A DNA stretch of 64,000 nucleotides from NCBI GenBank assembly GCA_038503035.1, contig JAVSML010024699.1:1455755-1519754 (forward strand), given 5' to 3'. Source of the DNA: Crocodylus rhombifer. Its lineage: Eukaryota; Chordata; Crocodylia; Crocodylidae. The first letter of the stretch is position 1. Every line of letters starts with the position of its first letter. Under the pieces are notes generated by a model. That model saw nothing but the letters and a program-made list of their open reading frames with translations, ran no database searches and was not told where the DNA came from. This document shows, piece after piece, positions 60,488 to 64,000 of the stretch. The position numbers and the translations under genes are program-made.

Positions 60488-61180
60488 GCGCCACAACACC
60501 CGGACTCAAGACACGTGTGCTGAAGTACAACACAAAGTGATGCACAACTACGGTTGCTCCATAATACCGTGACTCAATGACGTGTGCTTACGTTTGCCAG
60601 AAAACGATGGGAAATTAGGCTTTGGCCGCAAGGCCAAGACTCAATGACAAGCACTTAAATATTCCAGAAAATTAGGTTTTCTCCACAACGCCAAGACTCA
60701 ATAAACGTGTGCTCAACTATTCCAGGAACCTAATTCCCCATAATTTTTCTCCACAACACTAAGACTCGATAACATGCACTTAAGTATGCCAGAAAGTTAT
60801 GGAAAATTAGGTCCCCCATAACACCAAGACTCAATAACGTGCGTAAGTACTCCACAAAACGATGGAAAATTAAGTTTGCTCCATAACACTGAGACTCAAT
60901 GACCTGCTTATGTGTGCCAGAAAATTAGGTTTTCTCCACAATGCCGGGTAACAGAGACTCAACAATATGTGCTTATATAAGCCAGAAAGTTATGGAAAAT
61001 TAGGATTTCTCCACGACGTTGAGACTCAGTGACATGTGCTTAAATATTCCAGAAAATTAGTTTTCTCTACAGCATGTCCTCCAGAAAATTATGGAAAATT
61101 AAGTTTTCTCTGCAGCACTGAGACTCACCTGCCTAAGTATTCTGGAAAAGTATAGAAAATTAGCTTTTCTCCATAATACA
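60488..61180. repeat. Degenerate minisatellite, about 66-bp period, 10-11 copies
   Basis: Each unit has CCA(C/T)AACAC, a GACTCA core, a GTGCTTA-like block, CCAGAAA and GGAAAATTAGGTTTTCTC. GACTCA/G occurs at 60503, 60571, 60638, 60695, 60763, 60828, 60893, 60956, 61023 and 61122, spaced 57-68 bp except the last (99). Units are well diverged. The array lies directly upstream of the CDC14B CpG island. Confidence 0.88.
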
Positions 61181-61218
61181 AGCTGTAGCAGAACAGCAAC
61201 TCCAGAAACAGGATGATG

Positions 61219-61432
61219 CAGGGGCTCTCATACCGTGGGATGCGTACCCCTGGGGCCACACAAGACATCTCTGGGAGGTACGCAGGAGGAATCATGTAAT
61301 GGCAGATTTAATTTTCAGTATAACAACTGGCATTTGAGGGGTTAAAGTATAAAATGTATGCTAGTTGGGATCTGTGAGCAGCTTGTAAATCTGGAAGGGG
61401 GTACACCATAAGAAAAAGTTTGGGAACCTCTG
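61219..61432. mobile_element. hAT-type MITE, old
   Basis: Ends CAGGGGCTCTCATACCGTGG and TTTGGGAACCTCTG. The flanking 8-mers GGATGATG/GAATAACA match at only 4 of 8, all differences being transitions. Confidence 0.6.
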
Positions 61433-61539
61433 GAATAACAAACTGTTTCAGTAAACAACAGGAATTAAAATATTAAGCTAGCATATTTCATAAAAATTCT
61501 AGGCAAGTTTAGGTAAAAAAAAAGATGATCTCCCCCATC

Positions 61540-61739
61540 TCCATTGCAGTTTACCTCCTGGCAGAGGGGCCAGACAGTGGAGACGGGGGAGATCATCCAG
61601 ACCAGCCCAAGACTGCTCATACCTGCTTATTTCCTCATCCCCTCATACCACCCTTCAAAGGATCTGGTGGCCATCCCCGGTTTCCCCAGCCCCTTGGGTG
61701 AGAATCCATCCCTTTTCACCCGCTAGGTGAGAATCACTG
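61540..61739. mobile_element. hAT-type remnant, family G
   Basis: CTGGCAGAGGGGCCAGACAG, CCTTCAAAGGATCT and CTTGGGTGAGAATC match the interior of the 62091-62338 copy. Ends GGTGAGAATCACTG at 61739. The left end was not found. Confidence 0.55.
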
Positions 61740-62090
61740 GAGTAGAGACAGGGCGAGGGAGGGAGATACTGAGCTGCTCAGCAGAAGTGGAAGGATGGAC
61801 AGACTCTGGAAATTGGCCCAATAGTTCAGCTTGTGGATCATAATTGGGGTTTCACTCACAACTGAGTCCCCGTTTGAAGGCAAGAGAATGGAATGGTAAA
61901 TGCTGCTGCCACTGAAAGAGTATATGCAAAGTAGATTCCTAAAGAAAGGATGCCTGTGTTTTTTTTTAAATACATTTAAACCAAGGCAAAATGGCAACAT
62001 GTCTCACACGAGTTTCTTTTTTAGACAGATACTATAATCTTCATGGAAGTAAACTCTGAATGTCTAATGCATTGCAGCTAGACATTAGAC

Positions 62091-62149
62091 CAGTAGTTCT
62101 CAACCATTTTAAAACTCAAGGCACCCCTTTATAACTTCTGTGAATGGAG

Positions 62150-62180
<31 letters not shown>

Positions 62181-62338
62181 AGCATATTTATTACAGAGCT
62201 TGCCCTTCCAGAGGGGCCAGGCAGTTGGGGCAAGGGAACAGCCAAACAGGGACTGAATCCTCCCTTACCAGCTTATCTCCTGAAGCCTCCCTTTAAAGGA
62301 TCTCTCCAGGGTGCCTGAGGCACCTTGGCTGAAGACTG
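62091..62338. mobile_element. hAT-type element, family G
   Basis: Begins CAGTAGTTCTCAACCATTTT, holds a T-run (about 62150-62173) and ends CACCTTGGCTGAAGACTG. The flanks CATTAGAC/CATTACCA share 5 of 8. Confidence 0.65.
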
Positions 62339-64000
62339 CATTACCACACAGTCTAATTCAGTAGTCATAAGCATAAGGCTTTGCAGTAGCACTTTTTAGA
62401 AAGAGATAAAAAAGAAAAAGGAGTCCTACAAAATGCTATGATGTACTGAACAATTTTAACCTGAAGGATTTTTTTTTTTTTTTTACTTTTTGAAAAATTA
62501 AAATGAAAAGTGACATTACTTCAATATTAAACACACGTTGTCTATGCAAAAAATGTAAAAGCAAACATTTTTTTGAGAGATATCAACTGTTCCTCCACTT
62601 TATAGTCTTTGCCCCAAATTTACTGATGCAGGGAGGACAGCTTAATTTTCTAATCTTCCTTCCCCCTACAAACACAACGTAGGGTTTGTTCAAGCAAAAG
62701 AGGATTTTTGGTAATAAATTTAAAAAATAGCTGTCTATGGCTTGGATCTTCAAAAGACTGGGATTTTAAGACAGCCTGAGGGATTTACATACCAAAATTC
62801 AGCTGAAAGAATCAATGGGCATTGTGTGCTTAGTTCCCTCCACCCTCTTTGAAAATCTAGCTATTGGTGACTTGGATGCTTGGCATTTTGAGACAAGACA
62901 CTTAAAATAAGTGTACATGTATAACACAACCACCCGAGCATTTTTTTAGAAGTGAAAAACAATTTTTCAAACAAATATAAATCACTGAAATGTTGATAAC
63001 ATTATACCAGCATTTTAGAAGCATCTTTCACAACCTTTGCCAAATGTCTGTTTTAGGGCCCTACGTAAGGGAAGACATGCTTTCTTCATGAAGTAAGATG
63101 TATGTAAAAAGTTTGTCTTCAGCATTTTTTAGAAGTCATTGTAGACTAAGACTGCATGCTGCAAACAGGTCTAAGAAGACAGGCTGTAAAATCTGTAATT
63201 TGAGGAGTTACAAGTGCTATCCTCTCACCTTCCAAAGCATAGAAGAAAGTTTTTGACAACCTATAAAAACTGATAGTATTTTGTTGGCCTGGCTATTTCC
63301 CCTCAAGAAAAAGTATACTCAGTTTGCTTATTATACGAATTTGTAGGTTTCAAAAAATATAAATGCATCAATATATAAATAAATAGTGAGTTAACAACAG
63401 TGCACAGTACCAACAATTCAATAATACATGTACATTGTTAACCTTCAAATTTAAATACTGTTTCACATCACATTAAATAAGTGAAAGTTAGGGTCCAGGG
63501 TTTGGGTGTGCAGGATACAAGGACTATGTGAGAACTGCTCTTAGCACTTTCCCAAGATGTCTCATTTTTTTGATCACAACTGTTCCTATCCTCAAAACAT
63601 GAGAATGATTTTAGAGAGAAGTTCAAGTGTAAAGGTTTTCAGTTTACACAGCAGCCGTAAAATAAGAACTGTGCATAAGTGCCATCACGGAGAGAAACTG
63701 TCAATTTAAGCACGCGCACAACAACTGTTCTGCAATAAAACTGAAAATAGCATGCTCTGTCTTTTGAAGGCATTCCCTAATGGGAGGTGAAAAAAAATAC
63801 TAGTGCTTTAGAACAGAATTAGTTTGTTTACCTTTGCTTAGTCATACTTCTAGCTTACTGTGCTGTCAGCAAAAGGACAAACTACTCACTGCAGCTACTG
63901 TATTCACTTTTCCTCAAAAACATTTCCATCTCAGCTTTGCAGTAGCCAAGGATTAGTATGGTTTCAGAAAGCAATATTATATAATACTGCTATAGTATAA
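62339..64000. other. Non-coding sequence upstream of CDC14B
   Basis: AT-rich with homopolymer runs. No gene, exon or clear repeat recognised on either strand up to the window end. Confidence 0.5.

Noticed and set aside
60488..61180. CRISPR-like repeat-spacer array
   Set aside because: The whole 66-bp unit repeats with gradual divergence and there are no unique spacers; the context is a vertebrate promoter, so it is a minisatellite.

Overview
The window looks like nuclear DNA of a non-avian sauropsid, most likely a crocodilian and next most likely a turtle. The evidence is an AT-rich intronic background with small phased exons on GT/AG introns, CR1 LINEs (one almost complete), many short hAT-type non-autonomous transposons with 8-bp target duplications, and no L1 or Alu-like repeats. 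Species assignment is inference.

One protein-coding gene dominates. It lies on the minus strand and occupies about 12.0-60.1 kb. Fourteen exons with compatible phases give an unbroken 486-codon reading frame for a CDC14 dual-specificity phosphatase, and residue patterns place it with CDC14B rather than CDC14A. The P-loop HCKAGLGR is split between exons 9 and 10 and the general-acid Asp lies in exon 9. The first exon sits in a CpG island (about 59.93-60.48 kb). The last exon (11985-12099) encodes a Lys/Arg-rich then hydrophobic tail. A 3' UTR of unknown length follows.

Layout: 150-845 is a minus-strand solo LTR. About 1.9-6.19 kb is a near full-length plus-strand CR1 LINE with inactivated ORF1 (coiled coil plus SGNH esterase) and ORF2 (endonuclease plus reverse transcriptase). 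6.2-12 kb is AT-rich sequence downstream of and including the 3' end of CDC14B. 12-60 kb is CDC14B, with large introns 4, 12 and 13 full of transposons. At 60.49-61.18 kb a degenerate minisatellite of about 66 bp period abuts the CpG island. 61.2-64 kb is non-coding with hAT remnants.

Most notable points: (1) exon 6 of CDC14B has a (UG)n tract just before its acceptor, a weak donor, and a transposon end about 14 nt into the next intron; (2) a 1.45-kb TIR element in intron 12 (20926-22371) carries a CpG-rich cargo with an ORF and a possible splice donor; (3) the minisatellite upstream of the promoter; (4) unusual N- and C-terminal ends of the CDC14B product. I see no prokaryotic system, CRISPR array, tRNA or rRNA.
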